Source: a virus
Length of the DNA: 31,060 nt
Direction: 5' to 3' (one strand)
Virus record (IMG/VR): IMGVR_UViG_3300040856_001006
Location: 1 to 31,060 of that record
The notes below the pieces were generated by a model that was given only the letters and a program-made list of their open reading frames with translations, did no database searches and was not told where the DNA came from. Positions 22,946-30,175 of this stretch are shown here, in pieces (positions within the stretch are counted from its first letter, which is position 1; every line of letters begins with the position of its first letter). The translations under genes were made by a program, and so were the position numbers.

Positions 22946-24429
22946 CGTAAAAGCCTCCTGGGGGAGTAATGCAGGGTTACACCGTGCAGTGTGTGAACAG
23001 CGTTTTCTGTACCGTCTGTGGCGATGTAAACGCCCATATTCGCGCCGGTAACGGACACCCGTACCTTCGCGTCATTGGAATATGCAGAGCCCCAGGAAAA
23101 TTCATCCCACTCAGAAATGTCGTACAAAGAGCCGGGGGCGGTATACAAAAGCGATGACAGTCCTCTCGAGGCTTCCCCCAGGCCATACTCTGTCGTGGCC
23201 CGGATTCCTACCCGTATCGGCTGTCCCTCTACCCGTATATCGGGCTGTACCAAACGGAACCGCTTACGCAATGTCGGGCCCTGGTACGCCGTAAAATTCG
23301 TGAGCACAAAGGCGTAGATCGCTGTGCCGCCAAAGTTGTACCCGGTATCCATCTTGTAGACGTTCCCGGACTCATCACCAAAAAAACTGATCTCTGTTTC
23401 AGTTTCATCAATAGCAGATGCCGCACACTTCACTTGATGCGGAAATCGCGTCTTGGTTACGCCAATCAGCTCCGGGCCATTGAAGGCGAAATACAGGCCG
23501 TCTTTGCCATGAAACAATCGGTACTGACCGTTCGCTCGGTTCAGAACGCTCACTGACGTTTCGGAGTAATCCTTAATCAGCGTTTTGACTTTTCCAGAAA
23601 TTGAGGCATACGCAAAGTTGCCGTACTGCTGTGCCGCCGCAAGGCTCATCAAGCCCTGGCGGTCAAGGCCAATAACCTGGCCGCCAATCGACTGCATTGT
23701 GCCGCTGTATGTGCCGGCTTTGTTTAAATCATCAAGCTGCCAATCCAGCGAGGACGATCCGTAAAGCGTTTTGGTTGAATCCTCGCAGCCAACAATCAAA
23801 GCACTCGAGTGTTCTTTGAGGTTGGTCAGCGTGTCGCCAACAGCAATTTCAGCCGCGCCGCCGCCCACCGTGTAACCGCCCGGATTGCCAATCTCGGAAA
23901 TGTGCAAAGAGGACTGAATGCCCAGCACTAAATGCTTTTTGTATCCCACTACAAGCGATGGGTTGTCCTGAGTAGCACCAGTTGAGATTAACGTAAACGT
24001 CACGCCATCAAACTCAGTAGCCTGGTCAATGCCATTGACGATATACATCTTCTGGCTGGCGTCTTGGCCTTGGAAGTTATAGTTCGCAAACCTAAACGTG
24101 CCATTCAACGACCACGTTTTTGCCGAATTAACCTCAGACCAGCCACTGCTGGTTGCCTTGTACATCCGAGCGTTTGTGCCATCCTCGCGGATCGCATAAA
24201 CATCGCCCTGATAAATATGCACACCCTTGACCGGGCCAGTCCCGGGAACCGCCTGTGACGCCGTGGTTTGGCCGTCATACAACGTATAGCCAAAAATGCG
24301 ACGATACCCGCCATTTGGCAGGCACTCATAGTTTGCAACGTCTACAAGCTCACCAGGCTTCAAGGAGAGAGGTGGTGCCTCTTGGTTCAACCCCCCTACC
24401 GCCGGGAAATACTCAAGCTGTATGCTCAC
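22942..24429 (-). CDS. Tail nozzle / tail tubular protein B-like
   Basis: This 495-residue, almost wholly beta-strand protein probably forms the hexameric nozzle below the adaptor, like T7 gp12 or P22 gp10. The N-terminus is typical for this group: EYFPAVGGLNQEAPPLSLKP, then LVDVANYECLPNGGYRRIFG. The pattern 'most points are defined, node named, then GGYRRIFGY' recurs in podophage nozzle proteins. The remainder reads as repeated short strands with loops (KGVHIYQGDVYAIRED, GYKKHLVLGIQSS, YRLFHGKDGLYFAFNG) compatible with a propeller-like or beta-barrel fold. The start is GTG at 24429 in a GTGA overlap with the adaptor stop, with AGAGG upstream. The end overlaps the next gene in another GTGA. 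The role is inferred from order and composition. Confidence 0.78.
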   Translation of the reverse strand: MSIQLEYFPAVGGLNQEAPPLSLKPGELVDVANYECLPNGGYRRIFGYTLYDGQTTASQAVPGTGPVKGVHIYQGDVYAIREDGTNARMYKATSSGWSEVNSAKTWSLNGTFRFANYNFQGQDASQKMYIVNGIDQATEFDGVTFTLISTGATQDNPSLVVGYKKHLVLGIQSSLHISEIGNPGGYTVGGGAAEIAVGDTLTNLKEHSSALIVGCEDSTKTLYGSSSLDWQLDDLNKAGTYSGTMQSIGGQVIGLDRQGLMSLAAAQQYGNFAYASISGKVKTLIKDYSETSVSVLNRANGQYRLFHGKDGLYFAFNGPELIGVTKTRFPHQVKCAASAIDETETEISFFGDESGNVYKMDTGYNFGGTAIYAFVLTNFTAYQGPTLRKRFRLVQPDIRVEGQPIRVGIRATTEYGLGEASRGLSSLLYTAPGSLYDISEWDEFSWGSAYSNDAKVRVSVTGANMGVYIATDGTENAVHTLHGVTLHYSPRRLLR

Positions 24430-25049
24430 GCAAGCGCCTCTGGCGCGACTATTCGAGCAAGCTGATCTCGCTCCAAGTCTGCAAGCATCTCCTCGAAATA
24501 CAGAAACGCCCGCTTTTCCAGCTCTGGCGCTTCGTCAAACTGAGCGTATGACCGCAATGCCTCGTAAACGATCAGCATATGGTATCGATCGGGCAAGGCC
24601 GGGGCGTCAGTCGTCGCAACCATTTTCGATGGCGTGGCGAATGACTCGTATGTGACAGTTTTGTTTTCAGTAGGCTTGGCGTTAAAAACCAATACGCCAT
24701 CTGGCCGGATAGACCAGATAGACGGATCGCCATCCTGGATCTTGCGGTACGCATCGGCAAAATCGTTGTAGTCCTCAGACTGAAGATATGACTGCCCGAG
24801 AGACACGCGCTTAATCGTTTCTACTGTGGAGGGCAGCGTAATAGTGTAGGTGCCAGCAGTCAGTGTCGCTGTGCCAGTGCCCCACGCCCAATTCCAGTCC
24901 GCCCTCATTGATTGGATCTTTAGCCAGGCGTCATTTATCCAATTAACAACCCGGCCCATATCACCAGTCTGACCAGTAACAGTAGACGGGCCATCATCAG
25001 CAATGCCCGTCTCTTGCACTAATCTCTGGCAAAGATCCAAAAAATTCAT
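24426..25049 (-). CDS. Head-tail adaptor protein
   Basis: This 207-residue protein should bind under the portal and connect it to the tail nozzle, like P22 gp4 or T7 gp11. It opens with helix MNFLDLCQRLVQETGI, followed by VVNWINDAWLKIQSMRADWNW (about residues 34-54). This is the characteristic helical pair of podophage adaptors. A beta segment follows (TATLTAGTYTITLP), and the C-terminal helices (LPDRYHMLIVYEALRSYAQF, ELEKRAFLYFEEMLADLERDQLA) match adaptor proteins that stack against the portal. It ends in a GTGA overlap with the nozzle gene. The gene order adaptor-nozzle-fibres is the usual podophage order. Subfamily identity was not checked by search. Confidence 0.85.
   Translation of the reverse strand: MNFLDLCQRLVQETGIADDGPSTVTGQTGDMGRVVNWINDAWLKIQSMRADWNWAWGTGTATLTAGTYTITLPSTVETIKRVSLGQSYLQSEDYNDFADAYRKIQDGDPSIWSIRPDGVLVFNAKPTENKTVTYESFATPSKMVATTDAPALPDRYHMLIVYEALRSYAQFDEAPELEKRAFLYFEEMLADLERDQLARIVAPEALA
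24430..24446 (-). promoter_or_regulatory. Hairpin over the nozzle gene ribosome binding site
   Basis: On the minus strand GCGCC-AGA-GGCGC (24446-24434) is a perfect 5-bp hairpin that buries the AGAGGCG Shine-Dalgarno sequence of the nozzle gene, whose start is a GTG at 24429. The upstream adaptor gene is still being translated through this site, so a ribosome finishing the adaptor would open it. This suggests obligate translational coupling. Confidence 0.5.
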
Positions 25050-25050
25050 A

Positions 25051-25452
25051 CTAGCCCTCTACGCGAAATGGATAGGTTGGAACCATCTTTGTGACTCCAT
25101 CCTTGCCGTTCCATACAGCCTGTTTTGCGTCGTGAAGAACATTGACTACTTCCGGGGGAACCTTTACCGGCTCACCTCTCCGGATCCAATACGACTTGCC
25201 ATTTACCCCGACAAAAACTGGTTGCTGATCTCTTTCATCCTCAGAAATGACCACTGTTTTCCAGTCCTTCTTTCTGTCGGGCGCTTCCTCTGCGCGAGGC
25301 TCAAATCCCTCTGCCGGCTCGATGTTGACTGCGGCACGGATGCGATCTCTCAAAGTATCTGCGCTGGGATTGCCGCGAATGACAATGCCAAGAATTCTTG
25401 CTTGCTCTTTCAGTTCCTCAACACTTAGGTTGTATAGATTGACTTCAGACAT
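25051..25452 (-). CDS. Putative head or head-tail connector virion protein (133 aa)
   Basis: A small protein is encoded between the capsid and adaptor genes. Residues 1-45 (SEVNLYNLSVEELKEQARIL, then a second helix DTLRDRIRAAVN) look like a helix-extended-loop-helix unit of the LEM/SAP/Rho-N type, which often binds DNA or proteins. After an acidic and basic linker, residues about 75-115 form a beta-rich block: PVFVGVNGKSYWIRRGEPVKVP and then a short helix. The same pattern appears in small structural proteins of several podophages and T4-like phages, often with no assigned role. A good Shine-Dalgarno sequence (GCAGGAG) precedes the ATG. The stop is followed by the adaptor start in TAGTATG. 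It may be a head-decoration or connector protein. Confidence in a real gene is high; confidence in the role is low. Confidence 0.75.
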   Translation of the reverse strand: MSEVNLYNLSVEELKEQARILGIVIRGNPSADTLRDRIRAAVNIEPAEGFEPRAEEAPDRKKDWKTVVISEDERDQQPVFVGVNGKSYWIRRGEPVKVPPEVVNVLHDAKQAVWNGKDGVTKMVPTYPFRVEG

Positions 25453-25490
25453 ACTGATCTCCTGCGGCCCGTAGGCGGCTTAAAAAAGGC

Positions 25491-25597
25491 GGGGCTGACA
25501 CAAGCGCATGGGTATTCCCTCAACGTACCTTGTGCGGCCTTAACTGAGGCGCGAATACTCGCCTCGCGTGGCAACGTCTTGCCTGCCTGCCAGCCCC
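25491..25597 (-). ncRNA. Putative structured RNA, multi-branch fold
   Basis: The 107 nt after the capsid terminator are closed by complementary ends: minus-strand GGGGCUGG (25597-25590) pairs with UCAGCCCC (25498-25491). Seven pairs are Watson-Crick and one is a G-U wobble. The wobble would be an A-C mismatch on the other strand, which favours a minus-strand RNA. Inside are three local hairpins: GGCAA/UUGCC (25583-25570, loop GACG), GAGGCG/CGCCUC (25565-25546) and CACAAG/CUUGUG (25534-25499). The last abuts the closing stem, so the two could stack. A GCC plus six T follow at 25490-25482. It is not a tRNA: it is too long, has no standard arms and lacks an anticodon layout. The function is unknown. 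It may be an RNA element, a processing site, or a second terminator-like structure. Confidence 0.4.
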
Positions 25598-25599
25598 AT

Positions 25600-25622
25600 A
25601 AAAAAGGGGGCCGAAGCCCCCT
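25600..25622 (-). terminator. Strong Rho-independent terminator after major capsid gene
   Basis: On the minus strand the sequence reads GGGGGC-TTCG-GCCCCC followed by a run of T. The stem is a perfect 6-bp GC helix closed by the very stable C(UUCG)G tetraloop. It lies about 20 nt after the capsid stop. Capsid mRNA should end largely here, with partial read-through supplying the lower-abundance connector and tail genes. Confidence 0.92.
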
Positions 25623-25643
25623 GTGATTACTGCTTTTCGTTAC

Positions 25644-26636
25644 TTAGAGCGCGGTCGCTGCCACTTCCAGTCGGCACATCCAAGACTGGTTAGCGATGAA
25701 CGCCTTGTGGTAGGTTTTCCAACCAACCATGCCCTTCTGACCCAGGGGATCAGACTTATCGAGCTGGCCGGGGTTGATGATGGTGGGAGTCATAGCCTCT
25801 GCACCCTTCAGAGCAACGTGGCCGTATGCGTCCTTCGCAACGTAGACAACGGGGTAAACATCCGCAGATGAACCAGTTGTAGAAACGAAGTTGCCACCAG
25901 CAGCGCCACCAGCGTCAGCGATAGAGCTCAGTACAGGCGTCAGGATGTAACGAACATCCTCAACCTTGCCGATCTCGTAAGGCAGAGCCTGCATAGATCC
26001 GTACTGCTCAGTCGGGGTAAACCCGGCCAGGCCGCGGATGTCTGACTCAAGATCAGTGTGAGCAAACGCAATAAATGCGGCCGCTACTTGCTGAGTGTTG
26101 TACTTCACAGAAGAAGCAAGCATAGAAGTTACTTTCTTTCCGCGATTGGCCTTGAGCTGGCGGGTAATGGCGCGTTGCTTGTTCAACGTAATAGCAGTGT
26201 TTACTGCGTTACGAGCTGCGCCGTTTGCGTAAAAGACGTTGGTTCCACCCTGCAAAACACCCCACATAAGGGTTTCGATCGTTTCTGCAGCTTGCTCACC
26301 ACACATCATAGCGGCATCTTTCAGAACCGGATCTTCTGCCAGGTCATGTACAACATCGGTGATTTCAACAACATCACCGTACTGGCTCAGAGTGACTGTT
26401 ACATCTTCGTAGGTCATAGCCTTCGCAGTAGGCGGTGAGCCTTCCGTCAAAGGCGTGGTAGCTACAGCCAAAGGCACAGGGCGACGAAACTTAATTACGT
26501 TCGCCTTGTTCTTGGGCATAGGCTTGGTCATGCCAAACTTGCTCAAACACAAGATTGGCTCAGCGTGGGCAAGCATTTCTTTCGCGGCGAAAGCGTTAGT
26601 ACGCTGCGAAATGCTGGCGTAAGTAGAAGTTGCCAT
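25644..26636 (-). CDS. Major capsid protein, N4 gp56-like (HK97 fold)
   Basis: This 330-residue protein makes the icosahedral shell. The sequence matches the pattern I know for the N4-gp56 family of capsid proteins. It has an N-terminal MATSTYASISQRTNAFAAKE, then a FRRPVPLAVATTPLTEG segment, then the strongly conserved YGDVVEITDVVHDLAEDPVL helix region (about residues 86-105). A C-terminal block, GWKTYHKAFIANQSWMCRLE, ends the protein. There is no N-terminal prohead-protease extension, in line with a separate scaffold gene. The start at 26636 follows AGGGGAG. The gene sits between scaffold and head-completion genes and is followed by a strong terminator, as expected for the most abundant virion protein. 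The family call is confident. It is made from recalled sequence features and not from a search. Confidence 0.93.
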   Translation of the reverse strand: MATSTYASISQRTNAFAAKEMLAHAEPILCLSKFGMTKPMPKNKANVIKFRRPVPLAVATTPLTEGSPPTAKAMTYEDVTVTLSQYGDVVEITDVVHDLAEDPVLKDAAMMCGEQAAETIETLMWGVLQGGTNVFYANGAARNAVNTAITLNKQRAITRQLKANRGKKVTSMLASSVKYNTQQVAAAFIAFAHTDLESDIRGLAGFTPTEQYGSMQALPYEIGKVEDVRYILTPVLSSIADAGGAAGGNFVSTTGSSADVYPVVYVAKDAYGHVALKGAEAMTPTIINPGQLDKSDPLGQKGMVGWKTYHKAFIANQSWMCRLEVAATAL

Positions 26637-26789
26637 AAATTTTCTCCCCTTGAAGGTTCACTGATTGGCAAATTAAAAGTTCAATCGACCGATCACCGAG
26701 CCAATGAGGGATTACAGCGACACGCGGCTTTCGCGGCGTTTACTGCTCTACGTCACTTGCTTTGGTGTTAGTCCGTGGAATCTCGCCGG
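26637..26789. other. Leader of the capsid gene, 153 nt non-coding
   Basis: This gap lies between the scaffold stop and the capsid start. On the minus strand a hairpin (CTCGCC/GGCGAG) spans the scaffold stop and has no T-run, so it is not a standard terminator. Further on, ATTGGC and GCCAAT could pair around a loop of about 33 nt. A strong Shine-Dalgarno sequence, AGGGGAG, sits before the capsid ATG. I looked for a -35/-10 pair and found none convincing, although TGTAAT and TTGAAC occur without the right partners. It is probably a stabilising leader for a highly expressed mRNA. Confidence 0.4.
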
Positions 26790-27662
26790 CTAAAACTGGC
26801 GAGCGTCTTTCTCAACGAAGTAGTCAAACGCGGCCTCAAAATCATCATCTGGCGGCATTACTTGCTGAGAACGACCGCCCCTGGATGGGACGTTCTGTCC
26901 TTGTCGAAGCTGCTTCTCTCGTCGCTGCTTCAGGCTTGAGATCGTTTGCGCGGCGGCATCCGATGTCTCATTTTTGTAAACGCGGAGCAAATATGCCGCG
27001 TCACCAGCTTGTTCGCTGCTCATCATTTCTTGGACGTTTTGCGGCTGCATAGAAACCCAGTCTTTGAATTTCTGTGAGGCGGCAACCTCGTTCCAATCTG
27101 GATGCTCTTGAGCAAGCATTTGGTACTGTTGCGCTACATAAGACTCATGCAGTTGACCCTGGATCGGAGCTAACTGCGCTTTAAGCGCATCAATTTCAGC
27201 TTGGTGTCTGTGCGCTTGCGTTTCGTAAAACGCCGCAACACCCTCTGCAATATCTGGATAATCCTGCTTGATGGTTCCCCAGGTGGCATCATCAATGCCG
27301 GGGTTGGTCGACTGAGCCGACCGTAATTTTGCAATCTCTTCGTCGCGCTCTTTTAACTGGCGCTGATAAGCATTTTGACGGCCAAGGTCTGAGCTGTATT
27401 TGTGCTTCCACTGCCTTAGCTCGTCTTGCAAAGCCGCAATCTGTACACCTTCATCAAACTCTTCGTCAGATTGCCCAGGCCCTGCTTCTTCTTGGGCTAG
27501 TACCCGCCCGGCTTGCTCTTCTTCTTCTTCTTGCCCTTGTGATACGGCATCGTTACTCTCCTCGCCCGTAGGCTCTGCAGTGGTTTCAGCAGACAAACTA
27601 GACTCATCTGCCAGTTCATTGAAAGCATCCTCAAAAGACTGCTCTGTGTTTTCTTCAGACAT
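26790..27662 (-). CDS. Capsid scaffolding protein
   Basis: This 290-residue protein, immediately before the major capsid gene, should guide prohead assembly and then leave. It has the usual scaffold make-up. There is a very acidic disordered N-terminus (residues 1-75, with a run of glutamates near 45-49), a central coiled coil (about 75-115, ALQDELRQWKHKY onward, and 145-180), and a basic patch near the C-terminus (KQRREKQLRQ, about 245-255), the usual coat-binding feature. Unusually, both ends carry a similar short amphipathic motif: SFEDAFNELAD at 9-19 and DFEAAFDYFVE at 274-284. The ATG at 27662 has an AGGGA Shine-Dalgarno sequence six bases upstream. No protease domain is visible. The call rests on composition and position rather than on a catalytic signature. 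Confidence 0.85.
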   Translation of the reverse strand: MSEENTEQSFEDAFNELADESSLSAETTAEPTGEESNDAVSQGQEEEEEQAGRVLAQEEAGPGQSDEEFDEGVQIAALQDELRQWKHKYSSDLGRQNAYQRQLKERDEEIAKLRSAQSTNPGIDDATWGTIKQDYPDIAEGVAAFYETQAHRHQAEIDALKAQLAPIQGQLHESYVAQQYQMLAQEHPDWNEVAASQKFKDWVSMQPQNVQEMMSSEQAGDAAYLLRVYKNETSDAAAQTISSLKQRREKQLRQGQNVPSRGGRSQQVMPPDDDFEAAFDYFVEKDARQF

Positions 27663-27693
27663 ACAAATCCCTAGCGGCTCTCGCGAGCGGCCA

Positions 27694-27715
27694 TAAAAAA
27701 AGGCCCGAAGGCCCT
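27694..27715 (-). terminator. Rho-independent terminator upstream of scaffold
   Basis: Read on the minus strand, AGGGCC-TTCG-GGCCTTTTTTT forms a short GC stem with a C(UUCG)G tetraloop, followed directly by seven T. It lies 20 nt after the stop of the 56-residue ORF and 31 nt before the scaffold start codon, so it separates the terminase-portal part from the scaffold-capsid part. A GCTC-GCGA-GAGC hairpin follows between this T-run and the scaffold Shine-Dalgarno sequence. Confidence 0.82.
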
Positions 27716-27734
27716 GGTGAGTTAAGGTGTGTTT

Positions 27735-27905
27735 CTAGGTGTCAGGGTCGGCTTGTGCCAAACCTTCCAGTCGCTCAAGCATCAATAGCGCGCCACGCTG
27801 TTGATCTGAGTCTCTGTCGGCAATCAAAAAATCAACGCAGTCTTTGCGCTGGCTAGCGATAAACTTTTCGATTGCCTTCCAAGTGGCGGAATGAACGTCA
27901 ATCAT
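27735..27905 (-). CDS. Small 56-residue protein between portal and scaffold
   Basis: A short ORF starts with an ATG whose A is the last base of the portal stop codon (TGATG) and ends at a TAG at 27735-27737. The product starts MIDVHSATWKAIEKFIASQR and ends in LERLEGLAQADPDT. It is charged, looks mostly alpha-helical, and has no signal peptide or membrane segment. The start overlap and the intrinsic terminator just downstream of the stop make it likely to be a real, translationally coupled gene. Many podophages carry an uncharacterised protein of 50-80 residues at this position. I cannot assign a function; a small capsid or portal assembly accessory role is only a guess from position. Confidence 0.65.
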   Translation of the reverse strand: MIDVHSATWKAIEKFIASQRKDCVDFLIADRDSDQQRGALLMLERLEGLAQADPDT

Positions 27906-30166
27906 CAGCCAAAGGTATCAAAACCATTCGAGATATTGCGGGAGCGCAACGAGGCGTCGGTTAGCCGGACGTTCGTATTTGCCGCCGCTTTATCGCGATC
28001 AGTTCTAATCTTTTCTACATCAACAGCAGTGCGAGTCTGCATCTGCTCATTGCTCATTGTGTATTTTGTGCGGAGCTCAGCCAGCTTCAAGCGCTCTTGA
28101 ACCTCGAGCTTGTACATCTCCAGGCGCTCTACTTGCTCCAACCGGGCCTGCTCTAGCGCCGCCTTGGTCTGAAGCTCTGCATTATCCTGGGCAATGTTGG
28201 CGCTTGCTTTCTGAGCCTCTAACTCTAATTTTTGTTGCTGTAACTGCAATTCGACTTGCTTGAGTTGCATATTCAACATCGCCGCTTCTTGACCAGGATC
28301 GGCTTGTTGCATGGCCATCATTTCAGCCTGCATCTGCTCCATCTCAGCAATGTCAGCCTCATCCAAAGTGATCTGGTCATAAGGCAGCTCTAGCGACTTA
28401 GCGATTTCTCGATCAAGCTCAGCCCAGTCTCTGCGCTTAGAAAACTCCGGCACAGACATAGACATATTGGCGTAAATCATCAGGTTCTCTTGCTGCTTCT
28501 CGCGTACTAGCAAGGCCCCGGATCCGCGGGCTTCAATACTAAAATCACCTTTGATATCAGCCCGCTCGTTAAACTGCATATTCCAGTCATAGAACCGAGT
28601 AATAAGCGGCCGGGTGATATCGTCATCCCAGTTCTTCACAGCCTTCCGTAATACGATATTTGAGCTGTTCATCAGCATCGCCATACCGGATGACGTCTTG
28701 GTAACGTGTGGGCCCATTTCGCCCTGGGCGATCAACGGCAGATTTGTCTCCTCGTCTGCAAGCTGACGCGCCATAGTGAAAATGTTAGCGAGCTCTATTT
28801 GATGGCTAGGCGTAGCAAACGATGCAAACGCCTCCTGCACCGATCTGGTCTTATCGCGCAGATACCAAATCTTTTTTGGAGTCATATCCCAGGTGCCATC
28901 AGCGGGATAAAGGAGCTCTTTGTTAATAACTAACTGATCCGCTACCGACAGTCCGGCGTTGTCCATCATCATTCGCCAGGACGCATTGATGACGCGCTGA
29001 GCGCTTCTCATCAGGCATGGCACACCAAACCCAAAGATCGAGGACTCATCCTTTTCCCAGTTAAACACTGCGAATGGCCGCTCATCAGAATCCATAGGAT
29101 TGACGGCAACCTTGATGACACGATCGCCGGAGAAGAAAACCGTAGCCTCTACTTCGTCATGCAGCTCGTCGATCTCTTCTTGATCTATCTCGTCGTCTGA
29201 CATCCGCATAGCGTCAATCAGCTCAGACTTGGATACAGGGCCGTGGTACTCCCATATCTCGTACTTATTGCCCTCGCCTACCGTGTTGATCCCGGTAATG
29301 TTTCGGATGTCATCGGTAAAGTCTTTGGCAATGTGAGTGCTCTTAGCACTGGTCTTTACAATCTCTCGAAGTTGACTGACCAAGACGCCCGGTAAATTCG
29401 CCATGTCCCTCAACTGCTTTTTGCTCAGCCGACGGCGCTCAAATACAAACTCAGCCTCAGAGATAGTCTTGGCTGACATATCCGGGTAGAAATCCCAGGG
29501 ATCTATCCGTTCTACCGTTGGCTCCAGCGCCTCAACAATCTGCAAAACACTCATGCCGTCAGGCATAACGTCCCAGCGCTTTTTGGTGCGGCCAACAATC
29601 ACCGGGCCTTTGATAATCGCAGTCCCAAGCTGGCAGGCATCGTGGATGATGTCGCGAGCCTTAATGTGATATCGAGACTCTAAAAGCTGATCGTCAATTA
29701 CATCCTGCATCTGCATGGCTGACTGCGTAGCTTCAGCCACTATGCTTCGTGCCGCCTCGATAGCAGTCTGCTGATCTGGCGTCTCTGGCTCTTGCTTGCT
29801 TATGTAATCGAGCTCTGGAACCGGAGTCGGGTAAATCCCAAAGTTTCGGTCATCAGTCGGAAACAACATATCCTGCAACCGCGCTTCGGCTGCGTTGGTC
29901 TTGTTCCGGGTAATATTGACGAACACCTCAGAGCCCTTGGCCCTGGCGAGCTTTGCCGCCTCATCAGAGGCATACTCACCGTGGTACTGGCGAATATCGT
30001 CCAGCCACCGTTGCTCGATCTGATTGCGCTTCGCGACTTGTTCTGTCGCTAGCTTGTTTAGTCGAGAAGCAAAAACATGAAGGCGCTCAGCGATCTCCAG
30101 CTCATGCTCTTCCGCAGTTTGCGGAGACATAAGCTCGTCGCCATAACCTTCCATCTCTTCTTGCAT
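27905..30166 (-). CDS. Portal protein
   Basis: This 753-residue protein should form the dodecameric ring at the capsid vertex through which DNA enters and leaves and on which the tail is built. Its length and position directly after the terminase fit the large portals of P22- and N4-type podophages. Around residues 45-120 it has the conserved portal opening: RWLDDIRQYHG, then a VFVNITRNKTNAAEARL helix and LFPTDDRNFGIYPTP. From about residue 608 to 740 it is an uninterrupted glutamine-, glutamate- and lysine-rich coiled coil with few helix breakers. This corresponds to the C-terminal helical extension ('barrel') seen in large podophage portals. The ATG at 30166 is preceded by AAAGGA at good spacing. 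The stop TGA shares its A with the ATG of the next small ORF. Confidence 0.93.
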   Translation of the reverse strand: MQEEMEGYGDELMSPQTAEEHELEIAERLHVFASRLNKLATEQVAKRNQIEQRWLDDIRQYHGEYASDEAAKLARAKGSEVFVNITRNKTNAAEARLQDMLFPTDDRNFGIYPTPVPELDYISKQEPETPDQQTAIEAARSIVAEATQSAMQMQDVIDDQLLESRYHIKARDIIHDACQLGTAIIKGPVIVGRTKKRWDVMPDGMSVLQIVEALEPTVERIDPWDFYPDMSAKTISEAEFVFERRRLSKKQLRDMANLPGVLVSQLREIVKTSAKSTHIAKDFTDDIRNITGINTVGEGNKYEIWEYHGPVSKSELIDAMRMSDDEIDQEEIDELHDEVEATVFFSGDRVIKVAVNPMDSDERPFAVFNWEKDESSIFGFGVPCLMRSAQRVINASWRMMMDNAGLSVADQLVINKELLYPADGTWDMTPKKIWYLRDKTRSVQEAFASFATPSHQIELANIFTMARQLADEETNLPLIAQGEMGPHVTKTSSGMAMLMNSSNIVLRKAVKNWDDDITRPLITRFYDWNMQFNERADIKGDFSIEARGSGALLVREKQQENLMIYANMSMSVPEFSKRRDWAELDREIAKSLELPYDQITLDEADIAEMEQMQAEMMAMQQADPGQEAAMLNMQLKQVELQLQQQKLELEAQKASANIAQDNAELQTKAALEQARLEQVERLEMYKLEVQERLKLAELRTKYTMSNEQMQTRTAVDVEKIRTDRDKAAANTNVRLTDASLRSRNISNGFDTFG

Positions 30167-30175
30167 GAGAATCCT

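Noticed and set aside
25491-25597. tRNA or tmRNA gene
   Set aside because: The ends resemble an acceptor stem, but the element is 107 nt, has no D-arm or anticodon arm layout, no T-loop consensus and no tag-coding part.
26637-26789. Sigma70 promoter in the capsid leader
   Set aside because: TGTAAT and TTGAAC are present but not at correct spacing with a partner hexamer.
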